A DNA stretch of 64,000 nucleotides, from NCBI RefSeq assembly GCF_000241345.1, contig NZ_BAED01000020.1, positions 62,001-126,000 on the forward strand, in the 5' to 3' direction. Made by a program: the position numbers and the translations under genes. Positions 42,360-50,631 of this stretch are shown here, one piece after another (position 1 is the stretch's first letter; every line of letters starts with the position of its first letter). The notes below the pieces were generated by a model. That model ran no database searches. It was not told where the DNA came from and saw nothing but the letters and a program-made list of their open reading frames with translations. The stretch comes from Gordonia amarae NBRC 15530. Lineage in GTDB: Bacteria > Actinomycetota > Actinomycetes > Mycobacteriales > Mycobacteriaceae.

Positions 42360-43565
42360 TCAGAGGACGATGGTGGGTTGGAGGTTGCCGAGCAGGACGC
42401 GCCCGTAGGTTTCGCGGCCGATGTCGGGCGTGACCAGCGCGTGGCGGGCACCGGTCTCCGAATCACGCCAGATCTGGTTCAGCACATTGGCGTCGGCGAA
42501 CGATCCGGCGCCGTTGGCGGTCAGCAGTTGTGCGATCGCGTCATTGACGAGTTCGACAGCGGTGCCGCAGTCGTTGCGGATGCGGGCCTTCGTCTCCAGG
42601 TCCAGGCGCTCCCCGGTCACCGACGCCGAGTCGATCTCGTCGCAGATCTGCCCGACGAGCAGCTCGGCGATGTGCAGGTTCGTGGCCGCCTTCGCCACGC
42701 TCACCTGGTGCGTGGGCGATTGCCTGGCCTCACCGTAGATGCTGTACGCGACGGGTTTCGACGGCAGGTGCGCGCGGGTGAGTTCCAGGGCGTGCCTGCC
42801 GAGTCCGAGCTGCGGGGCCACCAGGATCACCGAGGCGGCCGCGTTGAACGGGATGTTGGCGATCGCGTCGTCGGTGTACGGCGTGGCGAACTCGGCCTCG
42901 AACATGTCGGAGACCCGCTGCAGCCGGTACTCGGGCAGGAAGTGGTCTTTCACCACGATCGTGTCGCTGCCGGTGCCCTCCATCCCGGCGACGAACCAGG
43001 TGGGCGCGATGGTGAAGGCCTCGCGCGGGATCTGGCCCATGGCCAGTGCCCCGTCCTCCAGCTCGATGGTGATCGACGCCCAGTCGGCCGCGAAAGAACC
43101 TGAGGCGTAGGGCCATTGGCCGCTGACCCGGTATCCGCCGGGAACTTTTGCCGGCTTGTCGCCGGGGGAGAACACGCCGCAGATCTTCGGCCGGGCGCCG
43201 ACACCGAAGATGTCGTCCTGACAGGGGGCCGACCAGGTGGCCGAGAACGCGGTGCCCATCATCATGAGGGCGGCAACCCAGCCGGTGGAGCCGTCGCCGC
43301 GGGCGATCTCGCTGGTCGCATCGACAGCGGTGCGCAGACAGACGCCGGCGCCGCCGAGGCGGGTGGGCACCATCGCGTGGAACATCCCGATCTCATCGAT
43401 GGCGGCGATGACCTCGGGGGCGACGCGACGCGCCTCGGTGCCCTGCGCGGCGTACTCCCGGATCAGCGGGATCAGTTCGGTGGCGCGGGCGGTGAGGTCC
43501 GTGCCGGCCGGATCCGTGTCGGCGGCCGCGACAGGCCTCTCGGTGCGGGTGGTGGTGACGGTCAT
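42360..43565 (-). CDS. HsaA-type flavin-dependent monooxygenase (copy C)
   Basis: 401 residues, same fold and motifs as copy B: PTRLGGAGVCLRTAVDATSE, GDGSTGWVAALMMMGTAFSA, GQWPYASGSFAADWASI, GMEGTGSDTIVVKDHFLPEYR and VLNQIWRDSETGARHALVT. First gene of the operon with the reductase, copy B and the ABM protein. AGGGGCAGCA precedes ATG 43565. Divergent from the P450 gene; the 333 bp between them (43566-43898) hold a T-N11-A LysR-type box and no gene that I can support. Substrate specificity relative to copy B is unknown; a heteromeric enzyme is possible. Confidence 0.88.
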   Translation of the reverse strand: MTVTTTRTERPVAAADTDPAGTDLTARATELIPLIREYAAQGTEARRVAPEVIAAIDEIGMFHAMVPTRLGGAGVCLRTAVDATSEIARGDGSTGWVAALMMMGTAFSATWSAPCQDDIFGVGARPKICGVFSPGDKPAKVPGGYRVSGQWPYASGSFAADWASITIELEDGALAMGQIPREAFTIAPTWFVAGMEGTGSDTIVVKDHFLPEYRLQRVSDMFEAEFATPYTDDAIANIPFNAAASVILVAPQLGLGRHALELTRAHLPSKPVAYSIYGEARQSPTHQVSVAKAATNLHIAELLVGQICDEIDSASVTGERLDLETKARIRNDCGTAVELVNDAIAQLLTANGAGSFADANVLNQIWRDSETGARHALVTPDIGRETYGRVLLGNLQPTIVL

Positions 43566-43707
43566 TGCTGCCCCTGGGGTTTTCGGCGTGGGTGGGAGAG
43601 CCGGTGCGGTCGGGAGTTCCTGGTCGGATCGGGTGACCGCTGTCACATCGGCGATGGATTCAGCATGGGCGCGCGGCTCGGTCCCGGCAATGCCGCGAAA
43701 GTGACCG

Positions 43708-43732
43708 GGTCGATGCGTTTTCTGCATCGAAT
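43708..43732. promoter_or_regulatory. LysR-type T-N11-A box, site B (divergent promoter)
   Basis: GGTCGATGC, 6 bp, TGCATCGAAT. Its fixed bases match site A at 39503 at every position of GGTCGATGC-N6-TGCATCGA. It sits near the middle of the 43566-43898 spacer, about 145 bp from the monooxygenase start and 167 bp from the P450 start, where it could control both directions. A T6 run follows at 43735. Confidence 0.7.
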
Positions 43733-43898
43733 GCTTTTTTCCGCGGCGGGAAACGCGGGGTGCACGGGGTATTCACCTCGCGCATGGAGCAATGAACAAA
43801 ACGATGTTTGTCGTCGCGACGTGACCCGGCTCACGATGGACGGGAACCACGGGCCGGACATCCCACGCCCGATCGCAACGACGAAGGAGCTCCCCGTG

Positions 43899-45074
43899 AT
43901 GAGCGCCCCCACCATCTTCGATCCGTTCGCCCCGGACACCGATCAGCATTCCGGCGGCGCCTTCCACGGACAATCCATTGTCTCCGGCGACTACGGCTAC
44001 GCTGTCACCGATTACGAGACCGCTGGAAAGGTACTGCGCGACAAACGGTTCCGAAACTCCGCCCTGAGGCTGATGGAGGAGATCGGCATCACCGACGGCC
44101 CGGTCCACGACTTCCGTGAGCGCAGCATCATCATGATCGAGGGCAAGCCGCATCTGCACCTGCGCTCCCCGCTGGCTCGCTGGATGGGGCCGGCGCGGGT
44201 GAAGAAGATCCAGGATGTGCTGCGGGGCATCATCGACGAGATCGCCGACGAACTCGACGACACCGCGCCGATCGACGTCCACGACACCGTCGCCCGGCGC
44301 ATCCCGTCGATGGTCTACTGCTATCTGGCCGGTGCGCCGATGTCGGACGCGCCCAAGGTGCAGTCGATCTCCGAGCGCACGCTGTCGCTGCTCACCCGCG
44401 ACCGCACCGTCGCCGACACCGTCCGGGGCGCCTACGTCGAGCAGTGGGAGTATCTCGACGACCTGATCGCCCGCAAACGGGCCGCGGGTCTCGGCGAGGA
44501 CATGCTGTCGTACCTGATCCAGCAGGGCGACGAGGGCAAGCTCACCGAGGAGGAGGTGGTCACTGAGGCGACCTCGATGCTGGAGGCCAGCTCGGTCAAT
44601 ACCGCCCACCAGGCGTCGCTGGTGGTCTGGGCGCTGTTGCGGGAACCGGAGGCGTGGCAGCGCATCGTCGCCGACCCCGGGCTGATCCCGGACGCCGTCA
44701 CCGAGGTACTGCGCCTGTACCCGCGGACCGGCATGATCAGCAAGATCGCCACCGAGGACATCGAGGTGGGTGAGGTGACGATCCCGGCCGGCAGTGATGT
44801 CCACATCGCGGTGTGGTCGGCCAATCGCGACCCCGAACGTTTCGAGAACCCGGATGTCTTCGATCTCGACCGGGAACGCAATGTGCCGCTGACGTTCAGT
44901 TCCGGCCCGCACAACTGCCTCGGGCAGGCCCTCGCGACGGCCGAGATCGCGGAGGTCGTCGGGATGCTGGCCCGCCGCTACCCGGAGGCGACGATCGTGG
45001 AGTCCGAGACGAGTGTCGGGCAGGCCGGGGGCCGCTGGCTGATCGACAAGCTCACGCTCAACCTGCGGGGCTGA
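43899..45074 (+). CDS. cytochrome P450 with atypical I-helix
   Basis: 391 residues, soluble bacterial class I P450. The haem loop is FSSGPHNCLGQALA (Cys near 340), the ExxR motif is EVLRLYP, and PERFENPDVFDLDR is present. The I-helix, normally AGxET or AGxDT, here reads ASSVNTAH, so the acid becomes Val and the conserved Thr becomes Asn. ATG at 43899 overlaps a GTG at 43896; AAGGAG lies 9 and 6 bases upstream respectively. First gene of a nine-gene plus-strand operon. No ferredoxin partner is encoded nearby; only the 3' end of a ferredoxin reductase appears at the far right edge. Confidence 0.93.
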   Translation: MSAPTIFDPFAPDTDQHSGGAFHGQSIVSGDYGYAVTDYETAGKVLRDKRFRNSALRLMEEIGITDGPVHDFRERSIIMIEGKPHLHLRSPLARWMGPARVKKIQDVLRGIIDEIADELDDTAPIDVHDTVARRIPSMVYCYLAGAPMSDAPKVQSISERTLSLLTRDRTVADTVRGAYVEQWEYLDDLIARKRAAGLGEDMLSYLIQQGDEGKLTEEEVVTEATSMLEASSVNTAHQASLVVWALLREPEAWQRIVADPGLIPDAVTEVLRLYPRTGMISKIATEDIEVGEVTIPAGSDVHIAVWSANRDPERFENPDVFDLDRERNVPLTFSSGPHNCLGQALATAEIAEVVGMLARRYPEATIVESETSVGQAGGRWLIDKLTLNLRG

Positions 45075-45080
45075 ACCAGC

Positions 45081-46469
45081 ATGTCCCAGAGTCCCGTCCG
45101 GGAGAACCCCACACTCACGCAATCCCTTGCCGCGCACTGGTCGCGGGTTACCTTCGATGATCTGCCGGCCGAGGATGTCGCCGGTATCAAGGACCACATC
45201 CTCGACACGCTCGCGGTCGCGATGTACGGCGCCGCCACGCCCGAGGCCGGCCGGGTCATCCGCGCGCTCACCGGCATTCAGGACTCCGCCAGCGGAAGTC
45301 TGGTGTGGGGAACCGGGTTCCGGCTCAACCCCGCGCAGGCGGCACTGGCGAACGGAACCTCGGCACATGCCCGCGATTTCGACGACGGCGGCGGTTCCGG
45401 GCATGCCGGTGTGACCGTCCTGCCCGCCGCGATCGCCGCCGCCGAGGTGGTGGGTGCCTCCGGGCGGGAACTGATCACCGCCACCATCGCCGGCTACGAC
45501 ATCGGCTTTCGTGCCCTCGCCGCACTCGGCGGGTTCGGTGCGCACACCGACCGCGGCTGGCACACGACCGGCACGATGGGCAGCCTGAGCGCCGCTGCTG
45601 CCGCCGCGAAATGCCTTGGCCTCGACGCTGATCGGTTCACCGACGCCCTCGGCATCGCGGGTTCCTTCACCGGTGGCATCTGGGCGTTCAAGGATGACGG
45701 GGCGATGACTAAACGCCTGCACCCCGGAAAGGCCTGCGAGACAGGCGTCGACGCCGCGGTCCTCGCCCGCGCCGGAATCACTGGCCCGAGCAGGCTTTTC
45801 GAGGCCGAGTGGGGAGGTATCATCGCCACCTACAACGGCGGGACCGGTTATCCCGAACGGGCCGTGGAGAACCTCGGCACCGACCTCAACGTCGCCAGCT
45901 CCTACCTCAAGCCGTACGCCTGTTGCCGTGGTTCGCATTCCGCGGTCGATGTGGTGATGGCGCTGCTCACGCGGCGGTCGCTCACCGCCGAGGATGTGCG
46001 GTCCGTCAGGGTCGCGCTCGGCGAGACCGCGTACAACATGCTGTCGGTCGAGCGGATCGAGACGGTGTTCGACGCCCAGTTCAGCCTCCCGTACGCGCTG
46101 GCACTGGCCCTGTGCGGCGGGCGGCTGGGTCTCGACGAGTACGAGCCGCTGCGGCTCGCTGAGCCGCGCATCCGCGGGGCCATGGCCAAGGTGTCCCTCG
46201 AGGTCGAACCCGGTATCGGTCTGCTCGACGGTCCGCGACTGGAGTTCACCCTCACCGACGGTGAGGTCATCGTCCTGGAGGCCGGCGACCCCACCGACGC
46301 CAAGGGTTCGGCGAAGAACCCGATGACGCACGCCGAGGTCGTCGCCAAGGCCACGTCCCTGCTCGGCCCACTCGGTGACGGCAGGGCGCAGCGGCTCGTC
46401 ACCGCCGTCGAGAATCTCGACAACGCAAGCGATCTCACCGAACTTCTGCACGCACTCGGCACCAACTGA
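45081..46469 (+). CDS. MmgE/PrpD-family protein
   Basis: 462 residues. The family includes 2-methylcitrate dehydratase, cis-aconitate decarboxylase and related lyases of branched tricarboxylates and dicarboxylates. Features: DHILDTLAVAMYGA, ANGTSAHARDFDDGGGSGHAG (His and Asp active-site region), FTGGIWAFKDDGAMTKRLHPGKA and KPYACCRGSHSAVDVV. Located 6 bp after the P450 and 9 bp before a CoA-ester hydratase, so it belongs to the catabolic operon and not to a methylcitrate cycle; no prpB or prpC is near. The precise substrate is unknown. Confidence 0.9.
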   Translation: MSQSPVRENPTLTQSLAAHWSRVTFDDLPAEDVAGIKDHILDTLAVAMYGAATPEAGRVIRALTGIQDSASGSLVWGTGFRLNPAQAALANGTSAHARDFDDGGGSGHAGVTVLPAAIAAAEVVGASGRELITATIAGYDIGFRALAALGGFGAHTDRGWHTTGTMGSLSAAAAAAKCLGLDADRFTDALGIAGSFTGGIWAFKDDGAMTKRLHPGKACETGVDAAVLARAGITGPSRLFEAEWGGIIATYNGGTGYPERAVENLGTDLNVASSYLKPYACCRGSHSAVDVVMALLTRRSLTAEDVRSVRVALGETAYNMLSVERIETVFDAQFSLPYALALALCGGRLGLDEYEPLRLAEPRIRGAMAKVSLEVEPGIGLLDGPRLEFTLTDGEVIVLEAGDPTDAKGSAKNPMTHAEVVAKATSLLGPLGDGRAQRLVTAVENLDNASDLTELLHALGTN

Positions 46470-46478
46470 AGGAAGCTC

Positions 46479-47318
46479 ATGACCACCACCGAAGACGCCA
46501 CCACCAGCACCACCCCGGACCAGATCGAGCGGACCGAGATCATCGCAGCTGAACCCGCCGAATCCCTCGCCGCGATGCTCGACATCGAGGTGCCGTTCGG
46601 TGCCGGTGACACCATCGCACCCCTGTGGCACTGGATGTACCTGCTCGAACGCAGCCCCGAACGCGACCTCGGTTACGACGGCCATCCCGTGGTCGGCATC
46701 CCGGCGCCGCCCGGGGAGGGCCGTCGCCGGATGTTCGCCGGTGGCCGCGTCACCACCTACGGGCTGCTCAAGATCGGCGCCCCCGCCACCAAGGTGACCT
46801 CGGTCAAGAAGTCCGTCGACAAGCAGGGGCGCACCGGTCTGCTGACCTTCACCACGGTTGCCCAGCAGATCTTCCAGGACGATGAACTCGTCATCCACGA
46901 GGAACAGGACATCGTCTACCGGGCAGGCGGTTCCAATGCCTTGCCCACACCGCCCACCCCGCCCGCACCGCCGGGCGGACCCACCCTCGACCTGGCCGTC
47001 GACGAGCGGATGCTGTTCCGGTTCTCGGCGCTCACCTACAACGCCCACCGCATCCATTACGACGTCGACTTCTGCCGCTCCGAGGGCTACGACGGTCTGG
47101 TCATCCACGGCCCGTTGCTGGCGCTGATGATGGGCGAGCACTATCGCCGCGAGGGTATCGACCTGGTGGGCAAGACCTTCGGATACCGGCTGGTGTCGCC
47201 GATGACCCGGCCGCAGACATTCACCGTCGTCCCGGGCACCGACGGCCTGGACGCCGGCGCGGAGGCCCGCAGCGCCGCCGGATCGGTCTGCGCGGTCAGT
47301 ACCTTGACCGGGATGTGA
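46479..47318 (+). CDS. MaoC/HTD2-family hydratase, itaconyl- or mesaconyl-CoA hydratase-like
   Basis: 279 residues in two hot-dog halves. The first contains LWHWMYLLERSPERDLGYDG and GRRRMFAGGRVTTYGLL, the second LFRFSALTYNAHRIHYDVDF and GYDGLVIHGPLLALMM; the Asn-His pair of the second is the usual hydratase site. The GHPVVGIPAPP and RMFAGGR segments are typical of the mesaconyl-C4-CoA/itaconyl-CoA hydratase branch. A Pro-rich linker (PTPPTPPAPPGGP) joins the halves. Together with the CaiB-type CoA transferase at 48670 it suggests CoA activation and hydration of an unsaturated dicarboxylate. No citramalyl-CoA lyase is in the window. Confidence 0.85.
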   Translation: MTTTEDATTSTTPDQIERTEIIAAEPAESLAAMLDIEVPFGAGDTIAPLWHWMYLLERSPERDLGYDGHPVVGIPAPPGEGRRRMFAGGRVTTYGLLKIGAPATKVTSVKKSVDKQGRTGLLTFTTVAQQIFQDDELVIHEEQDIVYRAGGSNALPTPPTPPAPPGGPTLDLAVDERMLFRFSALTYNAHRIHYDVDFCRSEGYDGLVIHGPLLALMMGEHYRREGIDLVGKTFGYRLVSPMTRPQTFTVVPGTDGLDAGAEARSAAGSVCAVSTLTGM

Positions 47319-47337
47319 ACGCCGCGCCCGCCGAGTC

Positions 47338-47353
47338 GATGCGCGCCGAGCAT
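47338..47353. promoter_or_regulatory. degenerate LysR-type box, site D
   Basis: GATGC-gcgccg-AGCAT in the 137-bp gap 47319-47455, one base from the GATGC-N6-TGCAT pattern and preserving T-N11-A. The preceding bases GAGTC also match the GGGTC flank of sites A and B. About 100 bp upstream of the FAD monooxygenase, so the plus-strand operon may have a second promoter here. Confidence 0.45.
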
Positions 47354-47455
47354 GACCACACCGAACGACGGTTATTGGCGCCCGGCGCGGTAGTGCGGGA
47401 TGGTGAATCCGTGGCCACGATGTGGCCTGTATTACATTGATAGGAGAGTGAACTC

Positions 47456-48664
47456 GTGGCAGACGATCAACAGGTCATCGTCGCCGGCGCCGGGCCGACA
47501 GGCCTCCTCAACGCGCTCGGACTCGCCCGGCAGGGAGTCCGGGTGACCGTGGTGGAGCGATTCCCGGAGATCCCGAGCGCTCCGCGGGCACCGCTCTACC
47601 ACTGGTCCGTCCTGGAAGGCCTGGAACGACTCGGTGTGCTCGAGGACGCTCTGGCGGCCGGATTCACCAAGCAGGACTACGAGTATCGCGTCCGGGAGAC
47701 CGGCGAGATCGTCGCCTACGGCCTGCAATGCCTCGAAGGGCACGTGAAGTACCCGTTCAATCTACATCTCGGTCAGCACCGGCTCGCCGAGATCGCCCTG
47801 CAGCACCTGGAACGGTACGACAACGCCCGGGTCCTGTTCGGGCACAAGGTCACCGGTGTCTCGCAGGACGACGGCGGCGTCGATGTCACGGTGTGGTCCG
47901 ACGCCGGCGAGCATACCTTGCACGCGCAGTGGCTGATCGGTGCCGACGGCGCGCAGTCCGCGGTCCGCAAGGCCCTGCCCGTCGAGTTCGACGGCATGAC
48001 CTGGCCCGAACGCTTCGTCGCCACCAACCTCCGCTTCCCGGACAACCGGGAGGGCTGGTCGCAGACCACCTTCTACCTCGACGGCCCTCGCGGGGCGATC
48101 ATTGTCAAGATCGACAACTCGGGCGAGCACGGGCTGTGGCGGTACACCTGGATGGAGGACGCCGCGCTGCCCGAGGAGACGGTCGGCGAGCGCCTTCCCG
48201 GCATGCTCGCTCACGTCTTCGGCGAGGATGTGGCCGCCAGGTGTGAGATCGTCGCGACGGCACCATATCGCATGCACCAGCGGGCGGCGTCCAGCTTCCG
48301 CGCCGACCGGGTTCTCCTGGCCGGCGACGCCGCGCACATCACCAATCCCTCTGGGGGACTGGGCCTCACGATGGGCCTGTTCGACAGCTACGTGCTCAAT
48401 GAGGCGATTGGGGCCGTCATCGCCGGGGACGCCGACGAGAGCATTCTCGACCAGTATGCCGAATTGCGCAGGGCCGCCTTCCTGGACAAGGCCAGCCCGC
48501 GGGCCGTGGCCAACAAGACACTGATCTTCCACTCCGACGACCCGTCGGAACGTGACCGGAACCTGGAGGTTTTCCGACGTATGGGCAGCGATCCCGACCT
48601 CGCGCGCGAGGTCCTCTCCTTCACGAAAACACTTGAGACACCGTCCCTTATCGGGGCGTGGTGA
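47456..48664 (+). CDS. FAD-dependent aromatic hydroxylase (PHBH/PheA-like)
   Basis: 402 residues, single-component group A flavoprotein monooxygenase. Marks: IVAGAGPTGLLNALGLARQG (FAD-ADP loop), the middle motif WLIGADGAQSAVRKAL (DG) and LLAGDAAHITNPSGGLGLTM (GD). Such enzymes hydroxylate phenols, for example resorcinol to hydroxyquinol; the downstream intradiol dioxygenase and maleylacetate reductase fit that product. Start GTG at 47456 with GGAG about 10 bases upstream (AGGAGAGTGAACTC). It has its own 137-bp upstream gap carrying a degenerate LysR-type box, and its stop overlaps a GTG of the CoA transferase frame. Confidence 0.92.
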   Translation: MADDQQVIVAGAGPTGLLNALGLARQGVRVTVVERFPEIPSAPRAPLYHWSVLEGLERLGVLEDALAAGFTKQDYEYRVRETGEIVAYGLQCLEGHVKYPFNLHLGQHRLAEIALQHLERYDNARVLFGHKVTGVSQDDGGVDVTVWSDAGEHTLHAQWLIGADGAQSAVRKALPVEFDGMTWPERFVATNLRFPDNREGWSQTTFYLDGPRGAIIVKIDNSGEHGLWRYTWMEDAALPEETVGERLPGMLAHVFGEDVAARCEIVATAPYRMHQRAASSFRADRVLLAGDAAHITNPSGGLGLTMGLFDSYVLNEAIGAVIAGDADESILDQYAELRRAAFLDKASPRAVANKTLIFHSDDPSERDRNLEVFRRMGSDPDLAREVLSFTKTLETPSLIGAW

Positions 48665-48669
48665 GTGCC

Positions 48670-49830
48670 ATGACACCATTGCGGGGAATCACCGTCGTCG
48701 CCCTCGAACAGGCCGTCGCCGCGCCGTTCGCCACCCGTCAGCTCGCCGATCTCGGCGCCCGCGTCATCAAGGTCGAGCGGCCCGGGGTCGGTGACTTCGC
48801 CCGCGGCTACGACGAAACGGTCAAGGGCATGGCCAGCCATTTCGTCTGGCTGAACCGGGGCAAGGAATCCATCGCCCTCGACCTCAAATCCGAGGAGGGG
48901 TTTGCCGCGGTCAAGGCGCTCGCCGAGACCGCCGATGTGTTCATCCAGAACCTGGCCCCCGGCGCCGCCGAACGGCTCGGCCTGGGCGCCGACGCGCTGC
49001 GCGAGATCAATCCCGGGCTCATTCACGTGTCCATCTCCGGCTACGGCGCGGGCGGACCGTACACCCAGAAGAAGGCGTACGACCTGCTCGTACAGTGCGA
49101 GGCCGGCCTGGTCTCGATCACCGGCACCCCCGACGAGCCGTCCAAGGTGGGCATCTCGATCGCCGACATCGCCTCGGGCATGTACGCCTACACCGGCATC
49201 CTCACCGCGATCATCGAACGCGGGCAGACCGGCACCGGCGCCACCATCGAGGTCGCGATGCTGGAGGCGCTCGCCGAGTGGATGGGCTACCCGCTCAACT
49301 ACGCCATGTACGGCGGCAGCGCACCCGACCGCACCGGCGCCCGGCACGCCTCGATCTACCCGTACGGTCCGTTCACCTGCGGCGAGGGACTGGTGTTCCT
49401 CGGCCTGCAGAACGAACGCGAATGGGCAACGTTCTGCGACAAGATCCTCGGCAACCCCGATCTCGCCGCAGACCCGCGCTTCGTGCGTAATTCGTTACGG
49501 GTGGAGAACGCCGACGAACTGCGCGCCGAGATCGAGCGGGTGTTCGCCGACCGCACCTCAGGGCAGGTCGCCGATGAACTGGAGGCCGCCGGCATCGCCA
49601 ACGCCATGCTCCGCGACATGGGGGAGCTTGCCGATCATCCGCAGCTCGAAGCCCGGAACCGTTGGCGCACCTACGATTCCCCTGCCGGTGAACTGCGCGG
49701 TCTGATACCGCCGGTCACCTTCGCGGGCACGGAACCGCTCATGGGCGCGATCCCGGAGGTCGGTGAGCACACCGAGGCTATCCTGGCCGAGCTGGGTCTG
49801 CGCTCCGAAGCGGCGACGGCGGCATCGTGA
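48670..49830 (+). CDS. CaiB/BaiF-type (class III) CoA transferase
   Basis: 386 residues. N-terminal LRGITVVALEQAVAAPFATR and QLADLGARVIKVERPGVGDF, LNRGKESIALDLKSEEG, the catalytic Asp in KKAYDLLVQCEAGL (near 140), and the C-terminal TSGQVADELEAAGIANAMLR. Transfers CoA between carboxylic acids, commonly succinyl-CoA to a dicarboxylate. ATG at 48670 gives the usual family beginning; GTG at 48661 overlaps the previous stop (GTGA) and would add three residues. With the itaconyl/mesaconyl-type hydratase in the same operon, the acceptor may be an unsaturated C4-C6 dicarboxylate (inference). Confidence 0.92.
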   Translation: MTPLRGITVVALEQAVAAPFATRQLADLGARVIKVERPGVGDFARGYDETVKGMASHFVWLNRGKESIALDLKSEEGFAAVKALAETADVFIQNLAPGAAERLGLGADALREINPGLIHVSISGYGAGGPYTQKKAYDLLVQCEAGLVSITGTPDEPSKVGISIADIASGMYAYTGILTAIIERGQTGTGATIEVAMLEALAEWMGYPLNYAMYGGSAPDRTGARHASIYPYGPFTCGEGLVFLGLQNEREWATFCDKILGNPDLAADPRFVRNSLRVENADELRAEIERVFADRTSGQVADELEAAGIANAMLRDMGELADHPQLEARNRWRTYDSPAGELRGLIPPVTFAGTEPLMGAIPEVGEHTEAILAELGLRSEAATAAS

Positions 49831-49853
49831 ACACGCGAAACGAGGACACAGTG

Positions 49854-50630
49854 ATGACTCGACGAGTAGCCGCGGTCACCGGCGCTGCCCAGGGCCTGGG
49901 CGCCGAGATCGCCATCCGGCTGGCCGCCGACGGCTTCGATGTCGCCCTGCTCGACATCCAGGCCGACCGGCTGGAGAAGACCAGCGTCGACGCGGAGGCG
50001 GCGGGCGCGCGGACGCTCACCCTCGCCGCCGACCTCACCGACGAGGACGCCGTGATCGCGGCGTTCGCACGGATCGATGAAGGCTTCGGGCGTCTCGACG
50101 CTCTCGTCAACGTCGCGGGCGGCAGCGGCTCGGATCAGGTCCGGTCGCTCGCCGACCTGTCAGGCGACATCTGGCGCAAAGTCCTCGACAACAATCTCAC
50201 CAGCGCATTCCTGTGTGCCCGTGAGGCTGTCGCATTGATGCAGCGAAACGGGTACGGACGGATCGTCAACTTCTCGTCGGCGGTGGCCAACGGCAAGTTC
50301 GGGCCGTCGGGCACGGTCGGTGCGCGACTGCCGTACGCCGCGTCGAAGGCCGCGCTGAACGGGTTCACCAAACAGCTCGCCAAGGACCTCGCCCGCACCG
50401 GTATCACCGTGAATTCGGTTGCGCCGGGCCTGATCCTGCCGACGGTCGGCCGGGTGCGCGACATCTTCGAGGCCCAGTCGCCGCAGGCGCGGCAGGCCAC
50501 GCTCGACTCGCTGCCCGCCGGCCGCACCGGCACCGGCACCGAGGTGGCGGCGGCCGTGTCCTATCTGGTGTCCGAGGATGCCGGTTTCACCACCGGTACG
50601 ATTCTCGCTGTCGACGGTGCGGAGGTCTGA
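49854..50630 (+). CDS. short-chain dehydrogenase/reductase
   Basis: 258 residues, classical SDR: AVTGAAQGLGAEIAIRLA (cofactor loop TGxxxGxG), NVAGGSGSD, IVNFSSAVANG (Ser) and YAASKAALNGF (Tyr and Lys), and the C-terminal GTILAVDGAEV. ATG at 49854 is preferred: AGGA lies 8 bases upstream and the residue run MTRRVAAVTG is normal. GTG at 49827, overlapping the CoA transferase stop, is the alternative. Likely reduces or oxidises a hydroxyacyl intermediate of the pathway; NAD(H) preference is suggested by Asp in LLDIQADR at the end of the second strand. Confidence 0.93.
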   Translation: MTRRVAAVTGAAQGLGAEIAIRLAADGFDVALLDIQADRLEKTSVDAEAAGARTLTLAADLTDEDAVIAAFARIDEGFGRLDALVNVAGGSGSDQVRSLADLSGDIWRKVLDNNLTSAFLCAREAVALMQRNGYGRIVNFSSAVANGKFGPSGTVGARLPYAASKAALNGFTKQLAKDLARTGITVNSVAPGLILPTVGRVRDIFEAQSPQARQATLDSLPAGRTGTGTEVAAAVSYLVSEDAGFTTGTILAVDGAEV

Positions 50631-50631
50631 G

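Noticed and set aside
45081-46469. Methylcitrate-cycle prpD
   Set aside because: The family fits, but prpB and prpC are absent and the gene is embedded in an aromatic operon, so a specific PrpD call is not justified.
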